From positions 248,001 to 312,000 of the forward strand of contig JAJTTP010000002.1 of NCBI GenBank assembly GCA_023313575.1: DNA of 64,000 nucleotides. The letters are read 5' to 3'. The translations under genes and the position numbers were made by a program. The notes under the pieces are model-generated. The model did not search any database and was not told the origin of the DNA. It saw nothing but the letters and a program-made list of their open reading frames with translations. Origin of the DNA: Eutypella sp. D-1 (taxonomy: Eukaryota > Ascomycota > Sordariomycetes > Xylariales > Diatrypaceae). Below are positions 48,537 through 60,040 of this stretch, in pieces; the stretch's first letter is position 1; the number at the start of each line of letters is the position of its first letter.

Positions 48537-50655
48537 ATGCCTAGTAAGTTAACCTTATCACCACCCCTGGATCCATAATACCACGCCAGCGACCCCCCCC
48601 CCTAACTTAATCCAACTAACCTCCTCACCCGTTTTCCCCTCCAGTCCCGCTGGCCCTGGGGATACCAGCGGCAGCAGCCGCGCTGGCTTACCTAGACGCA
48701 AAATCAGGATTCTGGCACGACCGGCGCCTCCTCCGGGGCGCAGTGCGCGCAGGCTGGCGACACCGTTCGCGCGAGGGCAGCGACAGATGCAACAGCTTCT
48801 ACCGGCTCGAAGAGCAGGCGCGCGACCCCGCGACCACTGGGCGCGCGTTCCTGCTATACGAGGGGCGGTCATGGACGTACGGGCAGGCATACGACATGGC
48901 GCTGCGGTATGGGGCGTACGTGCGGGAAACACTGGGGGTAAAGCCGGGTGATATTGTGGCTGTTGATTTGCAGAACTCCGATCACTTCGCCCTCGTGCTC
49001 TTCGGCCTCTGGTCCGTCGGCGCCAAGCCCGCCTTCATCAACTACAACCTCGCGGGCGACGCGCTGGTGCACTGTGTCGAAGTCGCCGAGTCCGTGCTGC
49101 TGCTCGTCGACCCGGAGGTCGCGCACCGCGTCGACGACGATGTGCGTGCGAAACTCGGCGATCTGCCTGTTCACGTCCTCGATCGCGAGTTCATCGGGAA
49201 GGTGGAGGCGGCGCCTGCCACCCGCGCCCCCGACGAGTGCCGCGGCGGTCAGCAGGGCAGGGATATGGCGATTTTGATTTATACCTCCGGTACGACGGGC
49301 CTGCCCAAGGCCGCTATCGTCTCCTGGACTAAGCTGATCTACGCTGCGTGGGCGACCATGGGTTGGCTCGGTTTAAAGAGCACGGATGTCTTCTATACGG
49401 TACGGTTGACCCCCTTCCCTAACTTCTACCCCACTGGCAATGCTGTGCCCGCTGGGCTCTGCCTCCTCTCGTTACTGACCTGGCACTTCGCTGCCGCTAG
49501 TGTATGCCTCTATACCACGCGTCAGCGACAACCTTAGGCCTAAACCTCTGTCTAGAAGCAGGCTGCACATTCGCGATCGGGAAGAAGTTCTCCACGAAGA
49601 CGTTTTGGAAAGAGGCGCGGGGCCACGGGGCGACGATGATCCAGTACGTGGGGGAGACATGTCGGTACCTGCTCTCGGCGCCGGCGGAGCTCGACCCAGA
49701 CACCGGGGAGAATCTAGACAAGCGGCACAAAATCCGGACGGCATTCGGCAACGGGCTACGGGCAGACGTATGGGAGCGGTTCCGGGACCGGTTCGGCATC
49801 GACACGATCGCCGAGTTCTACGGGCAGACGGAGGGGTTCATGGCGCTCTGGAACCTCACGACGAACGATTTCGCCGCCGGCGCCATGGGTCGCGGCGGCT
49901 GGCTCTACAGCCTCGCGATGCGGCGCCGCGGCGTCAACATCGTCGCCGTAACCGACACGGGCGAAGAGCCAGCGCGCGACGCGCGCACGGGCCTCTGTCG
50001 TCGCGCCGCCGCCGGCGAAGTCGGCGAGATGCTGTTCGCGATCGCGGACCGCGCCGACGTCGAGCGCGAGTACCAGGGGTACTACGGGGACGCGGCTTCG
50101 TCGCGGAAGAAGCTGTTATTCGACGTGTTTGCGCGCGGGGATGCGTTTTTCCGCTCCGGCGACCTCGTGAGCTGGGACGCGGAGGGGAGGCTGTATTTCC
50201 ACGACCGCATCGGCGATACTTTCCGCTGGAAGAGCGAGAACGTGTCCACGACCGAAGTCGGCAACGCGCTCGGCGAACACCCCGACGTCGCGGAGGCTAA
50301 CGCGTACGGTGTCCAGCTACCGCACCATGACGGGCGGGCCGGCGCTGCGGCCGTGGTGCTGCGGGGGAGTGGAGAACGTAGTGCGGAAAAACAGGCCGAG
50401 GCCCTGCGCTCGCTTGCGCGCCACGCTGCGGCGCGCCTCCCGCGATACGCGGTGCCGCTGTTCCTGCGCGTCAGCGAGGACCTCGGGCACGCGGTCACGG
50501 GGACCAATAAGCAGCAGAAGCACGGGTTGCGGGTGCAGGGGGTGGATCCGGGGAAGGTCGGTGCGGATCGGCTGTTCTGGCTCCGCGACGGCGCGTACGT
50601 CCCGTTCGGCGAGCGCGAGTGGCGGGAGCTTAGTGCCGGGAGGGTGAAGTTGTGA
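48537..50655 (+). CDS. FAT1/FATP-type very-long-chain acyl-CoA synthetase / fatty acid transporter
   Basis: Exons are 48537..48543, 48645..49399 and 49501..50655, giving 638 residues. The first exon is only ATGCCTA. It is supported by a perfect GTAAGT donor, a CTAAC branch-like motif and a CCTCCAG acceptor, and it yields the hydrophobic N-terminus MPIPLALGIPAAAAALAYL. The ATP/AMP-binding P-loop YTSGTTGLPK is at residues 215-224. CMPLYHASA follows the second splice, then the GQTEG region and GDLVSWDAEGRLYFHDRIGD with FRWKSENVST, the FATP/VLACS signature. Family knowledge: Fat1 couples import and activation of long and very long chain fatty acids at ER or peroxisomal membranes. The sequence is GC-rich and intact. 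Confidence 0.92.
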
Positions 50656-51502
50656 GGGGTGGCTTGGTGTGACATCTTCGATGATTTATTCTTTTTCTCT
50701 TCTTTTTTTTTTTTTTAACACGGGGTTATGATTGTCTTGCATGTACGTCTGATGATGTCTTGATGAGCGAGGGGTGGAAAGAGTGCTTTTTTCTTCTTCT
50801 TCTTATTCTCTTATCTACTCATTTTTCTTTCCGCACTAGCACGACAGCAGCATCCATTGCATACTTTATGGCGGCGGCGGCAGCGATCTTTTTTTTTTTT
50901 TTTTTTTTTTTTTTTTCGCATCAGCATCTTCCTCTTTTCGGTACATAATACATCAATCATCATACGATCCCGGCATGGAGTTTGCGGCATGGCTTGTGCA
51001 TCCTTCCCATTTTCCCCTGTTTTATAGTTTCTTTGTGCCTACTCACTCACTTCAGGTAGATGTGGGCTTCATATCCCCCTGTGTATAGGGCATCCGCATA
51101 TAGCTCAATGGCATTTCGAGGACGGGTTGTGTGTGGTCTATACTCAACTCCGGGGGTTGCTCGCAAGTTCAGCTTCAAATCTTCCAATTTGTAAGCCGTA
51201 CCTTACGTAGGCACATGGCAATATCTGTGATGGTGTCCCGCTCTGACAGTAACACGTTTAAAATTGAACCCGAAGCTTCGGGTCCTACCAGCAGTGCACG
51301 GCAACTTAAGTCTACCAAACCAAGTATTCGATTCCATCGATCGCAAACTCCTACCCGTAGATTCCCATGGCCTTCGCTGGTTTTTAGTCCCGTGTATGTA
51401 TGGAGTAGGAAGCCCCTGAATTAAGAGTCCTCCCCTACATAAGGTGACACTGCATAGAAGCACCTCTCCCGGTACTTATGTACTTAGGTACTTAAATACC
51501 TA
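50656..51502. other. Intergenic region 3' of the acyl-CoA synthetase
   Basis: No gene was recognised. It contains a T14-like run near 50705 and a T28 homopolymer at 50889-50916. Confidence 0.55.
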
Positions 51503-51800
51503 CGAAGGTCGCGGCCAAAATTATAATACCAGTTAGTATGTATATTCTTATACAATTTATATAGGCATTTACATAGGTAACGATGTGGCTATAAATAATA
51601 ATCGCATTGCTTAAGCTATATTAAGTGGCGTATAAAATAAGTGTATATTCTTATACAATTTGTATGGAAATTTACATTTAACACCCGTGCTATTTGGTAA
51701 GGCGGTAGACCTTACCTATATTATTTTAGTGGTGGCGGTATAAAATTTGCACTGTGAAGGGACGGGTAGGCATGGCGGTTAATTTTGGCCGCGACCTTCG
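51503..51800. mobile_element. MITE with 21-bp terminal inverted repeats and TA target duplication
   Basis: This 298-bp element has identical 21-bp inverted ends beginning CGAAGGTCGCGGCCAAAAT, at 51503-51523 and 51780-51800. TA dinucleotides flank it at 51501-51502 and 51801-51802, as left by Tc1/mariner-type transposases. It has no coding capacity. Internally a GTATATTCTTATACAATTT motif occurs twice (about 51539 and 51641), suggesting an internal duplication. It lies about 320 bp upstream of the DPH2 start codon. Confidence 0.85.
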
Positions 51801-51802
51801 TA

Positions 51803-52121
51803 CATGTAGGTATGTTAGCTCCACTATATGTACTAAATAACGCGGAATATTTCCATTCGGCTGCTGGCAGGTAGGTAATTACTAATAACTAGCCCCGCCC
51901 CCACTACCTACATATAGTAGATGGGTGCTGTATTGCTCTAGAGGGGCAGAGGGGTCGAGGGGTCCTAAAATTTCAATTCAACAGGCAGGTACCGCCAGTA
52001 TTCTTTTATTCACACACACAAGTATTTTACATGTTCTACATTTTGTAAAGGAAAGGCCTTTCAATTTTCAACTCTCTCCAATAATATGTAAACATAGCTT
52101 TTATTCCCTTCTCCTCCCATC
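51803..52121. promoter_or_regulatory. DPH2 proximal upstream region
   Basis: A 319-bp stretch between the MITE and the DPH2 ATG. Pyrimidine-rich sequence immediately precedes the start (TCCCTTCTCCTCCCATC), typical of fungal core promoters. No specific site was assigned. Confidence 0.4.
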
Positions 52122-54053
52122 ATGACCTCCGACCAGCTCAGCGCCGCTCCGGTGCTCTCCACGCCCGCCGAACATACCTTTTTCGAGGACCCGACACCGG
52201 CCTCTGCGCTGCTGCCTAAGGACCGGCCACGCAGGACCGACGACGAGTTGCGCGATGTCTACGAGGTTGAGCGTACTGCGGCGCATATCTGCGAGAAAGG
52301 ATGGCGTCGCATCGCTTTGCAATTCCCTGATCCCATGCTGCCCGATGCGCCCTGGGTTGTTGATGCTCTGGCCCGTAGTCTAGAGGAGTTGTCATCATCG
52401 GATTCGGTACGAGATGGAGGAGGTGATGTGCTAAATACTGAAACGGAAAGGGAAAGAGAAAAGGAAACGGGGGTTGAAGGGTTGAAAGACAAAAACCAGA
52501 AGCAGAAAGCGACGGTAGAGGACGAGAGAGAAACGGATATGACGACGACGACGACGACGACGACGACTACAAGGGGCAGCATCAATGGGAAATCAAACAC
52601 CGACACCCCCCAGAAAGACCAGAAACAGCGCCTCTATATCCTCGCCGACACCTCCTACAGCGCCTGCTGCGTCGACGAGATTGCTGCCGAACACGCCGAC
52701 GCCGACGGGGTCGTCCACTACGGCCGCGCGTGTCTGAGCCCAACCTCGCGACTGCCCGTCTTGCACATCTTCACGAGGCAGAAGTTGGATTATGCCGCCG
52801 TCGCTGTCGAATTCGAGAAGGAGTTTCCACAGAAGGACGAGAAAGTCGTCGTCATGGCCGACGTCATGTTTCAAGAGCATGTCGTGCCTATCTGCGAACT
52901 GCTCGGGGAGAAGGGGTACACGGATGTCCTGGCTACAGAAATCGTCCGCGACCCTGGAGGCACTATACCCAATCGCAGCATTATAACCTCGACTGTCAAC
53001 ACAGAAGATACTGTTGGGGATTCCGCGACGACACTGGACCTCAAAGACTACCATCTCTTCCACATTTCCACCCCACCGACCTCCCTCCTCCTAACCCTAT
53101 CCTCGCGTCTCTCCTCTCTGCGCATCTACCCCACGCCCTCCTCACCCTACACAACAACACAAACCGACATCCCCGACCCAAGCATGACCCCATCCCTCCT
53201 GCGCCGACGGTACGCGCTAGTAATCCGGCTAGCGACAGCGTCCATCATCGGGATCCTAGTAAACACGCTCTCCGTGCGGAACTACATGGACACGATCAGC
53301 GCGCTGCGGGCCCAGATCGCCGCCGCGGGCAAGAAGAGCTACACCATCGTGGTGGGCAAGCTCAACGCCGCGAAGCTGGCCAACTTCGCCGAGGTCGACG
53401 GCTGGGTTGTCGTCGGCTGCTGGGAGAGCGGCCTCGTCGAGCACGAGGGCCTCTGGAAACCCGTTATCACCCCCTTCGAGCTCCGCCTCGCCCTGGAGGG
53501 CGACGAGACCCGCATTTGGACCGGCGAGTGGTGGGGCGGCATCGAGGGCGCGGGCACGGGAACGGATGACAACAATATGGCGGTGCACGAACACGAGACC
53601 GAAGGACGCGACGGCAGCGGAGCCGCAACTCCGGAACTGGAAGAACCAGCTGGGGAAGAAGTCGAGGGCGGCATTTCCGACGAGGAATCCGAACCCCCCG
53701 AATTCGACCTGCGCACCGGAAAACTCATCAGCCACAGCCGGCCCATGCGCCTAGCGCTGCGGAACGTAGACTCCAAGTCCACGCCTGCAGATCAAGAGAC
53801 CCCACAGCAAAGAAACAACCCGTCGTCGTCATCGCTCGTCAAGCGCGCCAAGGCCGGCGAGCTGGCCGCCGTCAACGGCGTCCTGAGCCCCGGCGCCGAG
53901 TACCTGCGTTCGCAGCGGACATGGCAGGGTCTGGGATCCGATTTCGACCATAGAGACGGGGACGTGGACGGGGCGAGCACCGCTGTTGAGGAGGGCCGCA
54001 GTGGTGTTGCTAGGGGTTATACCGTCGGTGCTGACCAGAGCGGGAGGACGTGA
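52122..54053 (+). CDS. DPH2: Diphthamide biosynthesis protein 2
   Basis: An intronless ORF of 643 residues. Dph2 forms with Dph1 the radical-SAM-type Fe-S enzyme that transfers the 3-amino-3-carboxypropyl group to the target histidine of elongation factor 2 in the cytosol. Recognisable blocks are YEVERTAAHI and ALQFPDPML (residues 47-73), ILADTSYSACCVDEIAAEHADAD (173-195), VVHYGRACLSPTSRLPV and, near the end of the domain, VVGCWESGLVEHEGLWKPVITPFEL. A low-complexity insert of about 80 residues (about 88-169) containing ten consecutive Thr codons separates the first two blocks, and the C-terminal 150 residues are acidic and low-complexity. This makes it longer than the 534-residue yeast protein. 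The ATG is chosen because no upstream in-frame start lies near. Confidence 0.92.
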   Translation: MTSDQLSAAPVLSTPAEHTFFEDPTPASALLPKDRPRRTDDELRDVYEVERTAAHICEKGWRRIALQFPDPMLPDAPWVVDALARSLEELSSSDSVRDGGGDVLNTETEREREKETGVEGLKDKNQKQKATVEDERETDMTTTTTTTTTTRGSINGKSNTDTPQKDQKQRLYILADTSYSACCVDEIAAEHADADGVVHYGRACLSPTSRLPVLHIFTRQKLDYAAVAVEFEKEFPQKDEKVVVMADVMFQEHVVPICELLGEKGYTDVLATEIVRDPGGTIPNRSIITSTVNTEDTVGDSATTLDLKDYHLFHISTPPTSLLLTLSSRLSSLRIYPTPSSPYTTTQTDIPDPSMTPSLLRRRYALVIRLATASIIGILVNTLSVRNYMDTISALRAQIAAAGKKSYTIVVGKLNAAKLANFAEVDGWVVVGCWESGLVEHEGLWKPVITPFELRLALEGDETRIWTGEWWGGIEGAGTGTDDNNMAVHEHETEGRDGSGAATPELEEPAGEEVEGGISDEESEPPEFDLRTGKLISHSRPMRLALRNVDSKSTPADQETPQQRNNPSSSSLVKRAKAGELAAVNGVLSPGAEYLRSQRTWQGLGSDFDHRDGDVDGASTAVEEGRSGVARGYTVGADQSGRT

Positions 54054-55517
54054 AAGGACGCTGTGCTCTTACTTTTTATCAAGGGGTCCCTGCGCCGCTC
54101 ATGCGCTATGTTGGTTCCGCCCACGAGAAGACAAACGCCCGCGCCGTGGAACTTGTGGCGCTGCTGCGTATCTATCTACCTTTGATACCCCTTATCCCAG
54201 CACCGGGACGCTCCCGATTCTCAGCGCTACACGCGCCGAAGGGGGCCGTGGCCATGCGCACGGTATTCGCGACGATGAGGCATGGTACGGCAGGAGACAG
54301 GCATACATATATATATATATGCATGTTGCTCATACGCCCTGCCACTCGATCAGCGGCCGGATTCTACGACTCGTTGAATACCCCACCCCTCCGAGTGGTC
54401 AAGCAGGCCCCATTCTTATCACACACATCCGCATCAACGTCAATGCCACAGGAGACCGAATGCGGCCGGCGCGGGCGTGAAAATCTGCACCTACACTCGG
54501 TTTGACGTCCATATCCTCGCTCGCAATAGTCCTTGCATTATACCGTTCCTTGGGATTTTACACCCATAGGGGCATACTATTTAGTGTCATGTATATGCAA
54601 TTCAAGTACGTAGTAAAAGCCTTGGGTCTATGACCTCCCTTTCTCAAGTCGCATAGATTGCTCAAACAGAGCGGATGAGGTCACAAGAGCGTTGCGGAGA
54701 TCGGTTGTGGAGGTGGAGGAATTCTTTTTTATTCATGCGATGTATACGGGTTACATATATATATCCAGCGCAAGCGAAGAAGACAAAGAGAGAAATACAA
54801 GCGTGGGAAGGAAAAGAAGAAAAAAAGAGGCGAAATGGACAAATAAATACAAAGTGCTCGGACTTCATATCCGTCCGCAGCTAAGTCGTTACGTCGTCAG
54901 ATATGCATCCAGGTCCATCCGTCTCGTCTCAGTGTATGGAAAAATCGTGCATATAGCCCCGCCCTGAACCACACGCCATGGCAAGGCACTTGCTGATTGT
55001 AAAAGTTGCGTCAAGTGGTTAGTAGCATACAAGAGCCCTTCTTAATATTTCTTCTCTCCCTCTCTTTCTCTTAGGAATATAAATCGTCATCAGTCGTATT
55101 GTATGTATGTATATGTCATAAAAAAACCAAAGCTCATTTCATCTATTCGTTCCCAGTGCACATGATAACCCGCTTTGCCTTTGGGTGAGTTGGGGTTCCT
55201 TCCCGTCGTTTGCCCCCCTTTTCTATGTTCATGTCATTCCCATCCGCACCCCTGCCTGGCTTGGAAAAAAAAACCAAAACCGGCCAGCTCAGCGCTTTGC
55301 CCATCCAATGCACCGCTACCAAGGTGAAACCGCCGTGAGGGGTTCGAAGAAAGAAGATAAAGAAATGCGATGATCGGGAAACTGGTCGTGTGCTCCGCTC
55401 ATCATCAGCCCGGCTATGGCCTGGCTGGGTCGCATTCGCAGCCGCCACGCTCTTCCTGGGAACGGGGAAGGGAACCACGCTCGGCGACGCCCCAAGCATC
55501 GATGCCGCAGGCTACGC
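54054..55517. other. Convergent intergenic region
   Basis: DPH2 (+) and the MARVEL-like gene (-) end toward each other here. The AT dinucleotide run near 54307-54321 and scattered TATG repeats are the only features. No exon is supported. Confidence 0.5.
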
Positions 55518-56300
55518 TCATACGTAGACACGGCGGTGGGAGTGCGAGGAGCGACGACTGCGGTGGCCGCCGGAGCTACGGCTGCGACTGCCGCGGTGGC
55601 CGTGGCGATGATAGTGGGTCTCGCGATAATAAGACTTGCGATCGCCATCGCGGACCTTATCGCCGTGCATCCAGGCGAGGACGCTGGTGAAGAAGAACAT
55701 GATGCAGTTCATGATGCCGAAGGCGAAGCAGGCCTTGAGCATGGCGCAGGTCTTGTCGATGTTGACGTCGACGCCGACGTTGAGGGACGCGCTGCCCAGC
55801 GGTCCCAGCGATACCGCTACGGGATCCCCCGCCCGCACCGACGTGCAGTCCGCCGACGCCATCACCCGCATCGCGTACACCGCGCCGATGAACGCACCCA
55901 CGAACAGCAGGTCCACGATCCCGACCGCCCGCGAGTTCGCCGACGATCGGTGGTAGCTGAAGAGTGTCCAGAGCGCCCAGGCGAGCGCCAGCGTCGACAC
56001 GATGAACATCACCAGGTACAGGTCCGGCGTCAGCTGGTTCAGCGACACGAAGATGTGCACGAAGTACGCCAGCATTCCCATCGTGGGGATCTGATTTGGT
56101 TGTCGCATTCGGTCAGCTCAGCTATCGTTACACATGTTGGAAATGCCGGGTTGGTGGGACCTCCCCAGGGATCGTCCCGGGGTTTTGCATTGCATCGGGG
56201 GAAAAAAAGAAAAGAAAAAGAAAAAGAAACAAGAGTAGGAACTTACCAGCGTGACGATCTGCAATATGCGCCAAAAGATGAAGAATAAAGCGAACATCAT
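55518..56300 (-). CDS. Small four-helix MARVEL-like membrane protein
   Basis: Exons are 56300..56247 and 56090..55518 (intron 156 nt, GTAAGT..TCAG), giving 208 residues. The splice makes a continuous first helix pair, MMFALFFIFWRILQIVTL then IPTMGMLAYFVHIFV. Two more hydrophobic segments are SRAVGIVDLLFVGAFIGAV and CFAFGIMNCIMFFFTSVL. The tail after the last helix is rich in His, Arg and Ser (about 40 residues). Family knowledge: fungal MARVEL-type proteins sit in eisosomes, vesicles or the plasma membrane. No specific subfamily (e.g. Nce102) is assigned. The second ATG at 56297 could equally start translation. Confidence 0.75.
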
Positions 56301-58300
56301 CTTGGCGGTATTTCCTTTTCACTATCGCGGCGGCGAGTTCAACGGGATGAAATTGGTACGTCCAAGTTGATAATTGTCTGCTCTATTATGTACAGCCTGC
56401 CGTCCTGAGTCCTAGATGCGACGGTGTGGTGGACGGTGTGTCTCCAGACGTGGGCGAGTAAGAATGAAGTGGTGGGTGGGGAGGGGGGTGGATAAGAGAT
56501 GGGGAGGGAAATGCGGCAGGCGTGGCTTTCTCTCTTCTTTAAATGATGTTTAAAAGACCGAGAGTAAGAAATATCCTTCTCTGCGTGGCTACCTAATTGA
56601 AGTAGTCGCACTCAATGAGTGACGGGATTGCCGAGATGGAAGGCAGGAGCGGAAAGCCTTAGACGGTGAGCAAAAGCCGGGCCTTGATTCCCTTTCTCTT
56701 AGACAATCCGATGCCGAATCCGTTGCGCCTTTTTTAGCGTTTAGCTTGGAATCCTCCTACACACCCTGAGGTGTAAATAGGAATATAGGATGAGAACGGG
56801 GACGAAGATCCACCGCTGAATAAATGGGGGTCAGTCGGTGTGGACTGGTATGGATTGAGGGCATTCACAAGCGCAAGTCTAGAGTTGAGAAGGAGGGGGG
56901 AGGATTTAGAATTAAAAGTTCTTTCTTGGTGTATACACAACCAACCTAGGTGCGATAGGGTAGCCAACGATGATAGAGATGACGACACGGGCGGGCGGAT
57001 CTTTAGCCCTTTTAATAGGATTGGTTGCAGCGAAGGAACCTGGAGTTGGCAGGGCTGGGAAAGCCTGGCCTGGGTCCTGGGATTTCCCTGGGATGCGTGG
57101 GCCTGCCTGGGTTGTTTTGGGGTGGGATTGGATGCGCCTATAAGGATGCTTGGGAGGGGGATCCTGCTCTACTCCGAACCTGAATTTGTTGATATATAAC
57201 AGATCCCTGACAGCAGTTCCCAGATTCATGAACCGGTTCGAGTACCTAACGGGTAGTTTGTTTTTTAAGGAGTAACTACGGAGTAGGTGGTATCACAACA
57301 AATGCGGCCTGGTTGGTCTATGTGGATGACATCCTTTTCAGGTTGGGGTCAGTTATATGGCTACTAGACACGCAGGTAACACAGGAGGTGGTTGATGAAA
57401 GTCCTATGGATGGGATGATATATTCGTCGTATCTCGTACCCTCCTCGTATCTGCCAGGCCTCAGCTGGCTCATACATTGTAGGGCCGCTACCCGGATCTA
57501 CCTAGCAGTTGAAGGTCCTCCTAGGCGCACTAGCAGATCCAGGTACGTAACAGAAGTGACAACGTGGGCAGCCTGGCAGCTCAGAGAAAAAAGTGTGGGG
57601 GCTGGGAATAGCTGACCACCGGGTACCAACCTCGAAATGTGAGTGGCTGGGGATTAGGCCCATTCCCTTGTAACTTCGTACCTGTGCCCTGTTCTTGCGA
57701 TCTGAGATGGAAACGCTAGTGCGCGCTAGCAGGGATCTTGATCTCGGGATGGATGTGGCCCGTGCAGTAAATCTGTTTCTATTAGTGATTGTTATCGCCG
57801 GTTGCTATGCCAGAATATGAACTCTCATCTGTCTGGGTTCAGCTGGTTTCTTATGAAATACTTACCTAGGTAGGTAGGGAAAAAAGGAAGTTTAGGATTG
57901 GGGGTATAAGAACCCGCTGACAGACTTACAAATAAAGAGATCCTCCGCTATCGAACTTGAAGAACATGTAGAAGAATTTAAGGCTTGCTCCTAGCAGTTT
58001 ATCCCTTATACTTATCCTCTCCATCACCGGTAGAAAAGATCGCAGCTGCTATTATATATACTTAGGAATCTCGAAAGGGATATGATATAGCTTTAGAAGT
58101 CACCCAATAAACCCAGTATATTGCCCACAGGCGTTCCGTTGCTAACATGAAGTTTCGTTGCCGATGTCTTGAATACAACTTGGGCGAACTAGTCTTTTAC
58201 ACGTAGATGGTAGGTAGATACGGCAAACAGCCCTTATATCCTCGTATAAAGGACCTAGGATTTTAAGCAATACGCTCCATAGTGGCCCACTCGGCCCCCC
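56301..58300. other. Gene-free region
   Basis: Two kilobases between the MARVEL-like gene's 5' end and the transporter's 3' end. ORFs at 56840-57229 and 57313-57615 are unsupported by motif or codon pattern. GGTAGGTAGG tracts occur near 57868. Confidence 0.5.
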
Positions 58301-60040
58301 TCAGCCCTCCGCATCACCATCGTCTGGATCACCAACATGCTGTCTAGCCCACGGACTACGCTTCCGGAGCTCGAAGCCGCGACGCTCAAGGATGAAGGGG
58401 ATAGGCGCCATAAGGAGGGCAAGCAGGGCAAGGAGACTGACAGCCCAGCGGGGACCGCCGAGGACCGCAAAGACGCGGGGGCCGAACAACGGGAATGCCG
58501 CGCCCGCGACGTTGCGCACGAGCGCGATGCCCGCCAACGCCGATGCCGAAAACACGCGGTACGAGTCCTCTGTATACTGGAACGTCATCAGGATCAGGGT
58601 GTAAAACGACCAGCCCCAGAACGCGCCGGCCGCGATCGCCGCTGCCGCCGGCACCCCGGCCCCCGTCGTCCACGCGAACCAGAACAGCGACACGGGCAGC
58701 ACCAGCGCCGCGATCTTCGAGAGCTGGACGCGCGCCTCGGGCGCGTTGGCCCCGGGACCGCTGCTGCCCCGCACGGTTCGCCGGTAGTGGTGCTCTTGCC
58801 AGAGGTTCGTGAGCGGGCCCGTGGAGATGCCGGCGACGATGCCTAGGAAGGCGCAGCCGACCCCGAACGTGCTGAACCCGTGGTCGCGGCCGAACACCTG
58901 CACGAACGCCACGTTGAATAGGAACGAGAGGCCGTACAGGAACCCGTTGTACAGCGCGCCGAAGATCACGATCGCCTCGGTAAAGAGGAAGCGGAACGGT
59001 CGCGTCAGCGCCACGTGCGCGATCTCCCTGATGCTGCGGCGCTCGGGCGTCGCGGGCGGCTTCGGGCTGGCACCGCTCTCCTGTTCCTGTTGCTCCTGGT
59101 CTTGGAGGGAGGCGATGCGCCTGGCCTCCCTCCTCAGGATCGTGGTGTGCCGCGTCTCGTTGCCCCATAGGGCGGCCGTCATGAGAACCCAGCAGGTGCC
59201 GTTCATGGCGAGGATGGTCCAGAAGACGGTGCGCCACCCATGGTTCTGCGCGACGGTGGACAGGAAGAAGAACCCCGAAGGCGATCCGCATGTCGCGGCC
59301 CAGAGATACACCGACATAGCGCGCCCCGTTTCGGCGTGGGGCCAGAGATCCGCTATCGTGCCGCCGAAGTTGGCTGTGGGGCATGTTGGGTCAGCGATCT
59401 AAATGCCACTACCTCGATGAGTAGGCGGGGCCGACTTACCGACAGTCACGGCGGCGAAAAGACCGGAGAAGAAGCGTAGCACCATGAAGACGGGTACGGA
59501 AGGCGCTAAAGCCGTGCAGGCGAGCAGAACAAGGAACGTGGCATAAGGGCCCGTGTCTAGTGCACGTCGTCAGGAACGAGCGGCGGGGCCGGATCGGCAT
59601 GGAAGCGGGCGGGACTCACACATCGAATTTCGTCCTAGCACCTCGCTGAGCGGGGCGAGGAACATGGGACCCAGGGCGATGCCCAGGACGTACAGACTCA
59701 GACCGAGGCGGGCGACCTCCTCACCGACGCCGAACTCATCGGCGAAGTTCCCCTCGGCGGGGCTAAAGCCGGACGCCGCCCACGACACGCTAAGGTCGGT
59801 CGGAGTAATGGCGGCGACGATCAGCCACTTCCTCCAGGATGGCCAGTTGCGGGGATTCAGCGGGGACCCGGGAGGGAAATGAGTGAGGTCCGCCTCGTCA
59901 TGATTGTTGACATTGTTGTGAGAGCTTGACCGGGCCGCTGACGGCGTCGAGGCTAGGAGCGGGGACGACTCCGTGGGGTCGGTTCCGGTAGATCTCCGCC
60001 CAGATGTTGACATGTCTGAATATGAAAGCTCTAATTCCAA
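58301..60040 (-). CDS. MFS transporter, DHA1 (TPO/FLU1-like) family
   Basis: Exons are 60040..59620, 59556..59440 and 59373..58301, giving 536 residues. Both introns (63 and 66 nt) split codons and restore GRNSMYTGPYATFLVLLACTALAP and VTVANFGGTIADLWP. The cytosolic N-terminus is Ser/Thr-rich. The NPRNWPSWRKW pre-helix motif (residues 62-72) and PLSEVLGR (motif A, about 130-137) identify the DHA1 drug/polyamine:H+ antiporters. Twelve hydrophobic segments can be followed, with a Gln/Glu-rich loop between helices 6 and 7. The substrate is unknown. An alternative start is the in-frame ATG at 60013. Confidence 0.88.

Noticed and set aside
49500..50300. Arg-rich 266-codon frame overlapping the acyl-CoA synthetase
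   Set aside because: A GC-rich shadow frame with repetitive Arg composition. The true frame carries all FATP motifs.
55370..56288. Plus-strand 290-codon frame opposite the MARVEL-like gene
   Set aside because: It has no hydrophobic or domain pattern, while the minus strand gives four clean membrane helices across a canonical splice.
57313..57615. 100-codon ORF beginning MVYVDDILF, reminiscent of a copia reverse-transcriptase YVDD box
   Set aside because: Only the short YVDD-like string matches. The residues around it do not fit reverse transcriptase, and no LTR or other pol motif is nearby.
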